From Actinomycetes bacterium (lineage in GTDB: Bacteria; Actinomycetota; Actinomycetes; Actinomycetales; Cellulomonadaceae), in assembly GCA_023412515.1 (NCBI GenBank), contig JAEYNO010000115.1, positions 1 through 13,236 of the forward strand: DNA of 13,236 nucleotides. Reading direction: 5' to 3'. Under the pieces are notes generated by a model, which worked only from the letters and a program-made list of their open reading frames with translations, searched no databases and was not told the DNA's origin. Each line of letters starts with the position of its first letter. Position 1 is the first letter of the stretch. The position numbers and the translations under genes are program-made. Positions 7,530 through 13,236 of this stretch are shown in pieces.

Positions 7530-9020
7530 GTGCCCGACCGTCAGCCCGACCGCTCGCCCCGCACCGGGACCGCCCCCGAGCCCGCACCCGCCCCCGATCG
7601 CGACGTTGACGGCGCGACAGACCAGCCGCTGGTCCTCGTCCTGCACGGCGCACGCGGGGACCTGTCGCGCCGCATGGTGCTGCCGGCCGTCGCGACGCTC
7701 GCGGCCCGCGGCCTGCTGCCGCGGCGCTGGGCGCTGGTCGGCACCGGCCGCCGCCCGCTCGACGTGGGCGAGTTCGAGCAGGTGGTCCGTGACGCGCTCG
7801 ACGAGTTCGGCGACGACGAGGGCCGCGGCGCGCTCGACGACGTCCTCTCGCACACGGCGTACTGCCGGGACGTCAGCCTCGACGACGACGACCCGGGCGA
7901 GCTGCCCGACGAGCTCGCGCGCCTGCGCCGCGAGCTCACGGGCGACGACGACGGCGACGTCACGGTCGTCCACTACCTCGCGGTGCCGCCCGAGTCGTTC
8001 GTGCCGCTCACGCGCGCCCTCGCGCGCCACGACCTCACCGAGGGCGTGCGCGTGGTCTACGAGAAGCCCTACGGCACGTCGCGCGACGACTTCCACGAGC
8101 TCGACGCCGTGGTGCACGAGGCGCTCGACGAGGAGCAGGTGTTCCGCATCGACCACTTCCTCGGCAAGGAGGCGACGCAGAACCTGCACGTGCTGCGGTT
8201 CGCCAACGAGCTGTTCGGCGGCGTGTGGGGGCGCGAGCACGTCGCGCAGGTGCAGATCGACGTGCCCGAGACGCTCGACGTCGCCGACCGCGCCGAGTTC
8301 TACGACGCGACGGGTGCCGCGCTCGACATGCTCGTGACGCACCTCTTCCAGGTGGCGGCCCAGGTCGCGATGGAGCCGCCCGCGGGCATGTCCGCCGCGG
8401 AGCTCGTCACGGCGCGCGAGGCCGTCGTCAGCGCGTTCCGCCCGCTCGACCCGCGCGAGGACGTCGTGCTGGGCCAGTTCGAGGGGTACCGCGACCTCGA
8501 GGGCGTCGCCGACGACTCCGACGTCGACACGTTCGTCGCCGCACGCCTGTGGGTCGACACGGACCGCTGGCACGGCGTGCCGTTCCTGCTGCGCACCGGC
8601 AAGCGTCTCGCCGCGTCGGCGCAGCAGGTGACGCTCGTGCTGCGCTCGCCCGGGCGGCTTTTCGGGGAGAAGACGGGGCCCAACCGCGTCGAGATCTCGC
8701 TGTCCAGCGCGGGCGAGGTGCGCGTCGTCACGACCGTGAAGCGCCCCGGCCCCGCGCTCGACCTCACGACCGGCACGGCGCGGCTGTCGCTCGACCACGT
8801 GCCGGGCGACGCGCTGCCGCCCTACGCGAGCCTGCTGCACGACGTCCTCGTCGGGGACCGCACGCTGTTCACGACCCCCGAGGGCCTCGACGCTGCGTGG
8901 CGCGCGTTCGCGCCGCTGCAGGACGACCCGCCGCCCGTCGTACCGTACGAGCCGGGGACCTGGGGCCCCGCCGACGCGCACCGCCTCGCGGGGCCGACCG
9001 GCTGGGTGCTGGGCCAGTGA
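7530..9020 (+). CDS. zwf: Glucose-6-phosphate dehydrogenase family protein (divergent)
   Basis: A 496-aa NAD(P)-dependent sugar-phosphate dehydrogenase homologue; G6PD oxidises glucose 6-phosphate to 6-phosphogluconolactone in the cytoplasm. The start is GTG 7530, preceded by GGAGG (7519-7523) at 6 bases. The first ~30 residues are a Pro/Asp-rich extension. The nucleotide-binding turn is GARGDLSRRM at 40-49. EKPYG is at 178-182, the active-site RIDHFLGKE at 206-214 (D208, H209), LDMLVTH ends at catalytic-type H271, and RTGKRL has K358. Differences from classical enzymes: the substrate-contacting lysine of GDLxxRK is Met49, and Arg of ALRDM is Leu265. I recall Met at the first position in an actinobacterial G6PD subgroup such as mycobacterial Rv1121, so the protein may still be active. 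No opcA, tal or pgl lies beside it, unlike the usual actinobacterial pentose-phosphate cluster. It may be a second paralogue or act on a different substrate. Confidence 0.87.
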   Translation: MPDRQPDRSPRTGTAPEPAPAPDRDVDGATDQPLVLVLHGARGDLSRRMVLPAVATLAARGLLPRRWALVGTGRRPLDVGEFEQVVRDALDEFGDDEGRGALDDVLSHTAYCRDVSLDDDDPGELPDELARLRRELTGDDDGDVTVVHYLAVPPESFVPLTRALARHDLTEGVRVVYEKPYGTSRDDFHELDAVVHEALDEEQVFRIDHFLGKEATQNLHVLRFANELFGGVWGREHVAQVQIDVPETLDVADRAEFYDATGAALDMLVTHLFQVAAQVAMEPPAGMSAAELVTAREAVVSAFRPLDPREDVVLGQFEGYRDLEGVADDSDVDTFVAARLWVDTDRWHGVPFLLRTGKRLAASAQQVTLVLRSPGRLFGEKTGPNRVEISLSSAGEVRVVTTVKRPGPALDLTTGTARLSLDHVPGDALPPYASLLHDVLVGDRTLFTTPEGLDAAWRAFAPLQDDPPPVVPYEPGTWGPADAHRLAGPTGWVLGQ

Positions 9021-9049
9021 CACCGACCGATCAGAGCCGGGAGGCCACC

Positions 9050-9466
9050 ATGGGCGTCGAGGACGAGTTCGAGCGCGTGCGGACGGCGCTGCGCGCCGAG
9101 GAGCAGGCGATGGCGCAGGAGTTCGAGCGCATCGACGCGCAGGCGCGCGCCACGGTCGACGCGAGCGTCGAGCACGTGCGCAGCGAGCTCGCGACCCAGG
9201 CGGACCGCATCCGCGAGGCCATCGCGCAGCAGCGTGCCGAGCTCGAGGCGCAGGGGTCGCGGCTCGGTGACGAGGTCGCGGCGGGCCCGGGTACGCCCGC
9301 GGACGAGCCGGCGACCGACGAGGACGCCGCACCGGCCGGCGCCGAGGACGCCGACGGCGACGAGGACGCGGCGGTCGTCGAGCAGGACGACGCGCAGGTC
9401 GAGCACGTCGCCCCCGCGGGCGACGACGCCAGGCCCACGGTCGGGGACGTCGAGCGCGGCGACTGA
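9050..9466 (+). CDS. Hypothetical coiled-coil protein with acidic tail
   Basis: A 138-aa protein I do not recognise. ATG 9050 follows GGGAGG (9039-9044) by 5 bases, a strong ribosome-binding site. Residues ~3-72 are Glu/Arg/Ala/Gln-rich with heptad-like spacing (for example FERVRTALRAEEQAMAQEF), predicting a long amphipathic or coiled-coil helix. Residues ~73-138 are disordered and strongly acidic, rich in Asp, Glu, Ala and Pro. There is no cysteine, signal peptide or membrane segment, so it should be cytoplasmic. It begins 29 bases after the G6PD-like stop and is probably cotranscribed, but no functional link is evident. Codon usage is like its neighbours and the start site is good, so I regard it as a real gene. 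Confidence 0.75.
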   Translation: MGVEDEFERVRTALRAEEQAMAQEFERIDAQARATVDASVEHVRSELATQADRIREAIAQQRAELEAQGSRLGDEVAAGPGTPADEPATDEDAAPAGAEDADGDEDAAVVEQDDAQVEHVAPAGDDARPTVGDVERGD

Positions 9467-9490
9467 GCCGCCGAGCGGGCGCCCCGTGCG

Positions 9491-10537
9491 TCAGCGCGGG
9501 TCGCGCACCACGATCGCGTGCGACAGCTTGTCGGTGAACGTCTGCCGCCGCTCGTCCCACAGCGGCCACAGGTAGCCGAGGCACAGCGGGAGCACGTTGA
9601 CCACCTGGGCGACGTCGCGGACGAACGCCCACCACGGGCCGATCGACCCGTGCCCGTCCTCGTGCACGAGCCGCACGCCGACGATCCGCTTGCCCCACGA
9701 CTGCCCGGTGCGGCCCTGCACGACCACGCGGCTCACGAACCACAGCACAGCCATGAGCAGCCAGCCCGCGGCGGCGACGGTCGTGCCGGTCGCCGTCGGG
9801 ACCACCACGAGCCGGCCGAGCGGGTCGACGCCGAGCGTCCCGGTGGACCGCGCGTAGATCACGCCGACGACGTACGGCGCGCACGCGAACAGAGAGTCCA
9901 GCGCCGTCGCGAGCACCCGCCACCCCCAGTGGGCGTACGCCGGGGGCGGCGCCCACCGGCCCCACCCGGCGAGGAGGTCGGACCCGGGTACGGCCCCGTG
10001 CTGGAAGCCGGTGGGTGCCGGAGCCCCCAGACCGGGCGCGCCGCCGAGGCCGCCGGGACCCTGCGGGTGGCCGGCGACGCCCGGCGCGGCCGAGGGCGTC
10101 GCACCGAACGGCTGAGAGCCGAACCGGCCGTCGCCCGTGACGGGGCCGCCGAGACGCGCCTCGCGCGCGACCGCGCCGCCGTGCGTCGGACCGGCGGGCG
10201 GGGTGCCGAACCGCACCGACCCGCCGGGTGTCCCCCACCTCGCGTCGGGGGCCGTCGCGGGATCGAGTGCCATGCCGGCCGGCAGGTCGCCGGGCAGCCA
10301 GCCGCCTGCGGGCAGGACCGCCGCTCCGGCAGGGGCCGGCGCTGCGGCAAGGGTCGGCGCTCCGGCTGCCGCGAGACCGGGACGGGGCACCGGCGGCGGT
10401 GCGGCGGGCGACGGGCGGGTGTGCTCGGTCCAGGCCGCACCGTCGAACCAGCGTTGCACGCCGGGCGTCACGCCGTCGTCGTACCACCCCGCTGCGGGTC
10501 CCCCCGTGGTCGTCGTCACGCCACACAGCATCGGCAC
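9491..10537 (-). CDS. DUF2510 and RDD domain membrane protein
   Basis: A 348-aa protein on the minus strand. Residues ~17-42 are a DUF2510 motif (AGWYDDG...QRWFDGAAWTEHT), a short Trp-rich module common at the N-terminus of actinobacterial membrane proteins. Residues ~43-205 are a Pro/Gly/Ala-rich linker without recognisable fold. Residues ~211-344 are an RDD domain with two to three hydrophobic helices, RVLATALDSLF at its start, then GQSWGKRIVGVRLV and DKLSHAIVV. RDD proteins are membrane proteins of mostly unknown role; some are linked to ion or metabolite transport. The start GTG 10537 was chosen because AGGGGG (10545-10550, minus strand) lies 7 bases before it. ATG 10531 and GTG 10519 are also possible and would lose at most six residues. 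The gene converges with the coiled-coil gene 24 bases away and diverges from the small antitoxin-like gene. Confidence 0.88.
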   Translation of the reverse strand: MPMLCGVTTTTGGPAAGWYDDGVTPGVQRWFDGAAWTEHTRPSPAAPPPVPRPGLAAAGAPTLAAAPAPAGAAVLPAGGWLPGDLPAGMALDPATAPDARWGTPGGSVRFGTPPAGPTHGGAVAREARLGGPVTGDGRFGSQPFGATPSAAPGVAGHPQGPGGLGGAPGLGAPAPTGFQHGAVPGSDLLAGWGRWAPPPAYAHWGWRVLATALDSLFACAPYVVGVIYARSTGTLGVDPLGRLVVVPTATGTTVAAAGWLLMAVLWFVSRVVVQGRTGQSWGKRIVGVRLVHEDGHGSIGPWWAFVRDVAQVVNVLPLCLGYLWPLWDERRQTFTDKLSHAIVVRDPR

Positions 10538-10544
10538 GCCGGCA

Positions 10545-10550
10545 CCCCCT
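10545..10550 (-). promoter_or_regulatory. Shine-Dalgarno deciding the RDD protein start
   Basis: Read on the minus strand this is AGGGGG, 7 bases before GTG 10537. The alternative starts at 10531 and 10519 have no comparable site at usable spacing. Confidence 0.5.
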
Positions 10551-10559
10551 GTTGAGGAC

Positions 10560-10578
10560 CCGACGTGCGGGACGTCGG
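10560..10578. repeat. Perfect 7-bp inverted repeat in a divergent promoter region (possible operator)
   Basis: CCGACGT-GCGGG-ACGTCGG, with 7-base arms and a 5-base spacer, lies between the divergent RDD gene (start 10537) and antitoxin-like gene (start 10681). The dyad and its location fit a dimeric regulator site acting on one or both genes. In DNA this GC-rich, a 7-base arm can occur by chance. Confidence 0.4.
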
Positions 10579-10620
10579 TACGCACACCGCCCAACCCGCG
10601 CCGGGACGGACGGACCGGGG

Positions 10621-10626
10621 CACACT
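10621..10626 (+). promoter_or_regulatory. Possible -10 element for the small antitoxin-like gene
   Basis: CACACT is one mismatch from TAnnnT and sits 54 bases before the ATG at 10681. No clear -35 box was found, so it is weakly supported. Confidence 0.2.
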
Positions 10627-10680
10627 GGACGGCAGGCGTCGGTCCCCGCCGGTGCCACGGCACGCGAAGGAGAGCGACCC

Positions 10681-10866
10681 ATGGGTCTGGACGACCTGGT
10701 GAACAAGGCGAAGGGTGCGCTGGCCGGGCGCGAGGAGCAGGCCAAGGACGCGCTCGACAAGGCCGCCGACGCCGTCAAGGCGCGCACCGACGACGGCACG
10801 GACCGCAAGGTCGACGAGGTGGTCGACAAGGCCAAGCAGTTCCTGGACGAGCAGAAGCGCGGCTGA
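10681..10866 (+). CDS. MT0933/Rv0909-like small antitoxin-family protein
   Basis: A 61-aa, charged, helical protein with the pattern MGLDDLVNKAKGALAGREEQ followed by DKAADAVKARTD and DEVVDKAKQFLDEQ. Repeated DKA/NKAK segments and length resemble the MT0933-like antitoxin family (Rv0909 in mycobacteria), which pairs there with an SRPBCC-fold toxin. AAGGAGAG (10667-10674) gives a strong ribosome-binding site before the ATG. There is no signal or membrane segment. No toxin-like gene is adjacent: the flanking genes are an RDD protein and an MFS transporter, both on the other strand. So the toxin-antitoxin role is doubtful here. Stress proteins of the CsbD type have similar composition and are an alternative. 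It ends in front of a long hairpin. Confidence 0.7.
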   Translation: MGLDDLVNKAKGALAGREEQAKDALDKAADAVKARTDDGTDRKVDEVVDKAKQFLDEQKRG

Positions 10867-10869
10867 CGC

Positions 10870-10909
10870 CGCGCGGGTGCGGTGCTCAGTCGAGCGCCGC
10901 ACCCGCGCG
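10870..10909. terminator. Long hairpin between convergent genes, likely bidirectional terminator
   Basis: Left arm CGCGCGGGTGCGG (10870-10882) pairs perfectly with CCGCACCCGCGCG (10897-10909). Inside, after one T/G mismatch (a wobble in plus-strand RNA, C/A in minus-strand RNA), GCTC pairs with GAGC, leaving a 4-base loop AGTC. That makes about 18 paired positions. It begins 4 bases after the antitoxin-like stop and contains the stop and last seven codons of the convergent MFS gene. There is no T-tract, as is common in high-GC actinobacteria. Confidence 0.75.
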
Positions 10910-12325
10910 CTCGGGCAGCGCGAGCGCCCCCAGCGCGGCGACCACGAAGACCGCCGCGAACACCGTGAACAGCAGCCCGGTGCCCCCGGCGCCGCGCAGG
11001 TACGGCACGAGCAGCGGCGCGAGGATCGACGCCGTGCGCCCGATCCCGGCGGCCCACCCGGCGCCGGTGGTGCGCACGCGTGTCGGGTACAGCTCGGGCG
11101 TGACGGCGTACAGCGCACCCCACGCCCCGAGGTTGAAGAACGACAGCAGCAGGCCCGCGCCGATGATCTGCGCGTCGCCCGAGGCGAGCGCGAACAGCCC
11201 GGCGGCGAGCGCCGACCCGGCGAGGAACGTCGCGAGCGTGCTGCGCCGCCCCCACCGCTCGACCAGGACGGCCGCGACCGCGTACCCGGGCAGCTGCCCG
11301 AGCGTGATGATCAGCGTGTACTCGAACGACCGCACGAGCGTGTGCCCGTCGGCCGCGAGCAGCGACGGCAGCCAGATGAACGCGCCGTAGTAGGAGAAGT
11401 TCACGGCGAACCACACGACCCACAGCGCGACGGTGCGGCGCCGCAGGCCCGGCGCGAACAGCGCGCCGAGGCGCGTGCGCCCGGCGGTCGCGGGGGCCTC
11501 GGCCGGGGAGACGTCGGACGAGGGGAGGTCGACTGCGGCGACGTCGGCGCCGGTGACGTCGGCAGGGTCGGGTGCCGTCGCAGCCTCGTCGCGCACCTGC
11601 GCACCCGTCCGCCCGCCGTGCCCGACGGCGCGCGAACCCTCGAAGTCGGCGACGACCCGCTCGGCCTCGGCGTGCCGGCCGCGCGACTGCAGGAACCGCA
11701 CGGACTCCGGCAGGCCGCGCCGCACCACCACGGCGTACAGCGCGGGCAGCGCGCCGAGCGCGAGCGCCCACCGCCAGCCGTCGTCGCCCGACGGCACCAC
11801 GAGGTACCCGACGAGCGCGGCGAGGATCCACCCGACCGCCCAGAACGACTCGAGCACCACGACCGCGCGACCGCGGATCCGCGGCGGCGCGAACTCGCTG
11901 ACCAACGTGGACGCGACGGGCAGCTCGGCCCCCAGGCCGAGCCCCACCACGAACCGCAGCGCCATGAGCACCGCGACCCCGCCCGCGAGCGCCGACGCAC
12001 CCGTCGCGACGCCGTAGACCAGCAGCGTGAGCGCGAAGACCTGCCGCCGGCCGATGCGGTCGGCCAGCAGCCCGCCGAGCGCCGCCCCGACGGCCATGCC
12101 GGCGAACCCGGCGGACGCGACCCACCCGAGGCGCCCGTCGGTGGTGCCCCACACCACGCCGAGCTGCGCGATGACGAACGAGATGAGGCCGACGTCCATC
12201 GCGTCGAACGTCCAGCCGACGCCCGATCCGAGCAGCAGGCGCGTGTGCCGGCGCGTGACGGGCAGGCCGTCGAGGCGCTCGGTGAGCGTGGGCGTCGCCG
12301 CCGCGCGAGGAGCGGGATCGGTCAC
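10886..12325 (-). CDS. MFS transporter of the metabolite:H+ symporter/NiaP-like type
   Basis: A 479-aa, probably 12-helix secondary transporter of the plasma membrane. TM1 has GWTFDAMDVGLISFVIAQL with Asp at 41 and 44. Motif A GGLLADRIGRR is at 84-94. TM4 has RFVVGLGLGAELPVAS, followed by EFAPPRIRGR, and after TM6 comes GLPESVRFLQSRGRHAEAERV. The sugar-porter/organic-ion layout with MDVGLISF recalls the niacin transporter group (NiaP), but substrate cannot be decided from sequence alone. The central cytoplasmic loop, roughly 215-290, contains an Asp/Ala/Val/Pro-rich stretch that looks disordered and longer than usual. The start GTG 12325 was chosen because GGGAGG (12330-12335, minus strand) precedes it by 4 bases; an upstream ATG at 12406 would add a Pro/Arg-rich tail with no such site. 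The gene ends inside the hairpin shared with the convergent small gene. Confidence 0.9.
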   Translation of the reverse strand: MTDPAPRAAATPTLTERLDGLPVTRRHTRLLLGSGVGWTFDAMDVGLISFVIAQLGVVWGTTDGRLGWVASAGFAGMAVGAALGGLLADRIGRRQVFALTLLVYGVATGASALAGGVAVLMALRFVVGLGLGAELPVASTLVSEFAPPRIRGRAVVVLESFWAVGWILAALVGYLVVPSGDDGWRWALALGALPALYAVVVRRGLPESVRFLQSRGRHAEAERVVADFEGSRAVGHGGRTGAQVRDEAATAPDPADVTGADVAAVDLPSSDVSPAEAPATAGRTRLGALFAPGLRRRTVALWVVWFAVNFSYYGAFIWLPSLLAADGHTLVRSFEYTLIITLGQLPGYAVAAVLVERWGRRSTLATFLAGSALAAGLFALASGDAQIIGAGLLLSFFNLGAWGALYAVTPELYPTRVRTTGAGWAAGIGRTASILAPLLVPYLRGAGGTGLLFTVFAAVFVVAALGALALPERAGAALD

Positions 12326-12444
12326 GGGGCCTCCCGGGTCGGGGGCCGCGCGGGGTCGCGCGGCGGCGGGTGCGACCGGTCGGCCGCACGGCGACGACGT
12401 CGGCACCGCTGCGCATCGTCGCCCACCACGCGCGGCGGCGCCAG

Positions 12445-12460
12445 GGGCGGACGTCCGCCC
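12445..12460. terminator. Perfect 16-bp palindrome after the tail-collar gene (possible terminator or operator)
   Basis: GGGCGG-ACGT-CCGCCC is a perfect palindrome that can fold into a 6-bp stem with a 4-base loop. On the minus strand it starts 18 bases after the stop of the tail-collar gene and about 120 bases before the MFS start. It could end transcription of the collar genes or be a dimer-binding site. There is no T-tract. Confidence 0.4.
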
Positions 12461-12478
12461 GCGGCCGGGAGCGGGCCG

Positions 12479-13009
12479 TCAGGGGCGAGGCGGGAAGATC
12501 CCGGCGAGCGCGATCGCGAAGCGCAGCACCGTGTAGGGCGGCATGTTGTCGTGCGGCTGCCCGCCGCCCGCGTCCGCCACCGCACCGGGGGCGAGCGCGA
12601 CCAGCGAGGCCGCCGGACCGTACAGCGCCTCGCTCGCGCGACCCCGCCGCGACTGCGCCGGGACCGTGCCGGACGGGTTGTCGCTCGTCCCGACCGCGTC
12701 GGCCGCGGGCACCCGGTGGGAGTGCGGCGGCAGCTGCGCGGCGGTCAGCGTGACGGTCTCGGAGCCGAGCACCTGCCCGGCGACGACCGGCGTGAGGTCA
12801 CCGCCGACGCCCGCACCCACCGGGCTGCGGCCGCGCAGGTCGGGGAGCACGAACGTGGTCGACCCGTTGCCGCCGTACGTCGTGCCGAGCAGCGCGAACA
12901 GGGCCTGGTTCTGCTGGATCGGCAGCGTCTGGCCCTCGCAGAACGCCCACCCCCGCGGGGCGAAGTTCCCCGCGAAGAGGCGTACCTCACCGACGTACGG
13001 CTCGTACAC
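12479..13009 (-). CDS. Phage-tail-collar / microcystin-dependent protein (MdpB-type)
   Basis: A 176-aa protein on the minus strand. Residues ~7-62 are a phage tail collar domain: GEVRLFAGNFAPRGWAFCEG, then IQQNQALFALLGTTYGGNG and TTFVLPDLRGRSPVG. A middle section has LTAAQLPPHSHRV, and the C-terminus is QPHDNMPPYTVLRFAIALAG then IFPPRP. This is the typical layout of the short tail-fibre-like family named after Microcystis MdpB. Such genes occur in bacterial chromosomes, often in sets of two or three, and their cellular role is unsettled. GTG 13009 is preceded by GAGGAGG (13014-13020) at 4 bases. The preceding homologue's stop (13019-13021) overlaps this ribosome-binding site, so the two are cotranscribed. 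No capsid, terminase or integrase gene is in the window. Confidence 0.88.
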   Translation of the reverse strand: MYEPYVGEVRLFAGNFAPRGWAFCEGQTLPIQQNQALFALLGTTYGGNGSTTFVLPDLRGRSPVGAGVGGDLTPVVAGQVLGSETVTLTAAQLPPHSHRVPAADAVGTSDNPSGTVPAQSRRGRASEALYGPAASLVALAPGAVADAGGGQPHDNMPPYTVLRFAIALAGIFPPRP

Positions 13010-13018
13010 GTCGCCTCC

Positions 13019-13236
13019 TCAGGGTCGGCTCGGGTACACGCCGGACGCCGCGACGACGAACGTCATCCCGGCGTACGGCGGCATGTTGGTGTGCGGCGTG
13101 GACGACCCGGCCGTGTCGGTCGACGCGCCCGCGACCTGCGGTGACGCGGCGTAGCGGGCGTTCGCCGCAGCGGCGGGCAGCGCGCCCCCGGGCGAGCCCG
13201 CGCTCGCGGGCGACGCGGTGGCGCGCGCGGTGTGCG
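13019..13236 (-). CDS. Second phage-tail-collar/MdpB-like protein, 5' part beyond window
   Basis: Only the last 72 codons are visible on the minus strand, ending in TGA at 13019-13021; the frame runs open past base 13236. The readable part begins HTARATASPASAGSPGGALP, continues through NARYAASP and STPHTNMPPYAGMTFVVAAS, and ends GVYPSRP. It aligns with the C-terminal third of the neighbouring collar protein (HSHRV..., QPHDNMPPYTVLRFAIALAG, IFPPRP). The NMPPY core and final PxRP are shared and the rest has diverged, so it is an old tandem duplicate rather than a recent copy. Its stop sits on the ribosome-binding site of the downstream copy. The collar domain itself would lie outside the window. 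Confidence 0.8.
   Translation of the reverse strand, partial: HTARATASPASAGSPGGALPAAAANARYAASPQVAGASTDTAGSSTPHTNMPPYAGMTFVVAASGVYPSRP

Noticed and set aside
10715..13144. A plus-strand frame open for about 809 codons across the MFS and collar genes
   Set aside because: Low-complexity Arg/Pro/Asp translation without a recognisable domain. The opposite strand carries an MFS protein and a collar protein with conserved motifs.
12479..13236. Prophage
   Set aside because: Only collar-type genes are present; no integrase, terminase, capsid or attachment repeat can be seen, and this family is often chromosomal outside prophages.

Overview
The window is very GC-rich. Third codon positions are almost always G or C, GTG starts are common, and genes are packed with ATGA/GTGA overlaps. 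Together with actinobacterial families (DUF2510-RDD protein, CU044_5270-like sigma partner, MT0933/Rv0909-like small protein), this suggests a high-GC actinobacterium. Cellulomonas or a close relative is my guess, made from style only; no rRNA or other taxonomic marker is present. I see no tRNA, rRNA, CRISPR array, transposase or integrase.

Layout. (1) 1-1416, plus strand: the C-terminal part of a superfamily-1 helicase, probably the helicase half of a RecB-like nuclease/helicase fusion; its 5' end lies outside the window. (2) 1526-7434, plus strand: an accessory-looking block. It has an ECF sigma factor, a one-pass membrane partner overlapping it by ATGA, then a 101-bp gap followed by a lipoprotein, a peptidoglycan-binding membrane-fusion (adaptor) protein, an ABC ATPase and a MacB/FtsX-type permease. 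The last four overlap their neighbours and are almost certainly one transcriptional unit. A CRP/GlxR-like palindrome (nTGTGA-N6-TCACA type, 9 of 10 half-site bases each) sits in front of each half of the block. A 15-codon Arg-rich leader ORF with a strong Shine-Dalgarno is coupled by ATGA to the lipoprotein start. (3) 7530-9466, plus strand: a divergent glucose-6-phosphate dehydrogenase homologue and a small coiled-coil protein with an acidic tail. (4) 9491-10537, minus strand: a DUF2510-RDD membrane protein, divergent from (5) 10681-10866, plus strand: a 61-aa MT0933/Rv0909-antitoxin-like protein with no toxin next to it. (6) 10886-12325, minus strand: an MFS transporter, converging on gene 5 over a long perfect hairpin that probably stops transcription both ways. 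(7) 12479-13236, minus strand: two tandem phage-tail-collar (microcystin-dependent-protein type) genes, the second cut by the window end.

How the genes may work together. Block 2 reads as a regulated cell-envelope export module. The sigma/membrane pair would sense an extracytoplasmic condition. The ABC pair plus adaptor would form a MacAB-like exporter, with the adaptor tied to peptidoglycan because a monoderm has no outer-membrane channel. The two-fold repeated Cys lipoprotein would be its surface partner. The shared CRP-like sites suggest common control by carbon or cyclic-nucleotide status. The function is inferred from architecture; the exported substrate cannot be read from the sequence. 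The remaining genes look like ordinary housekeeping or accessory genes.
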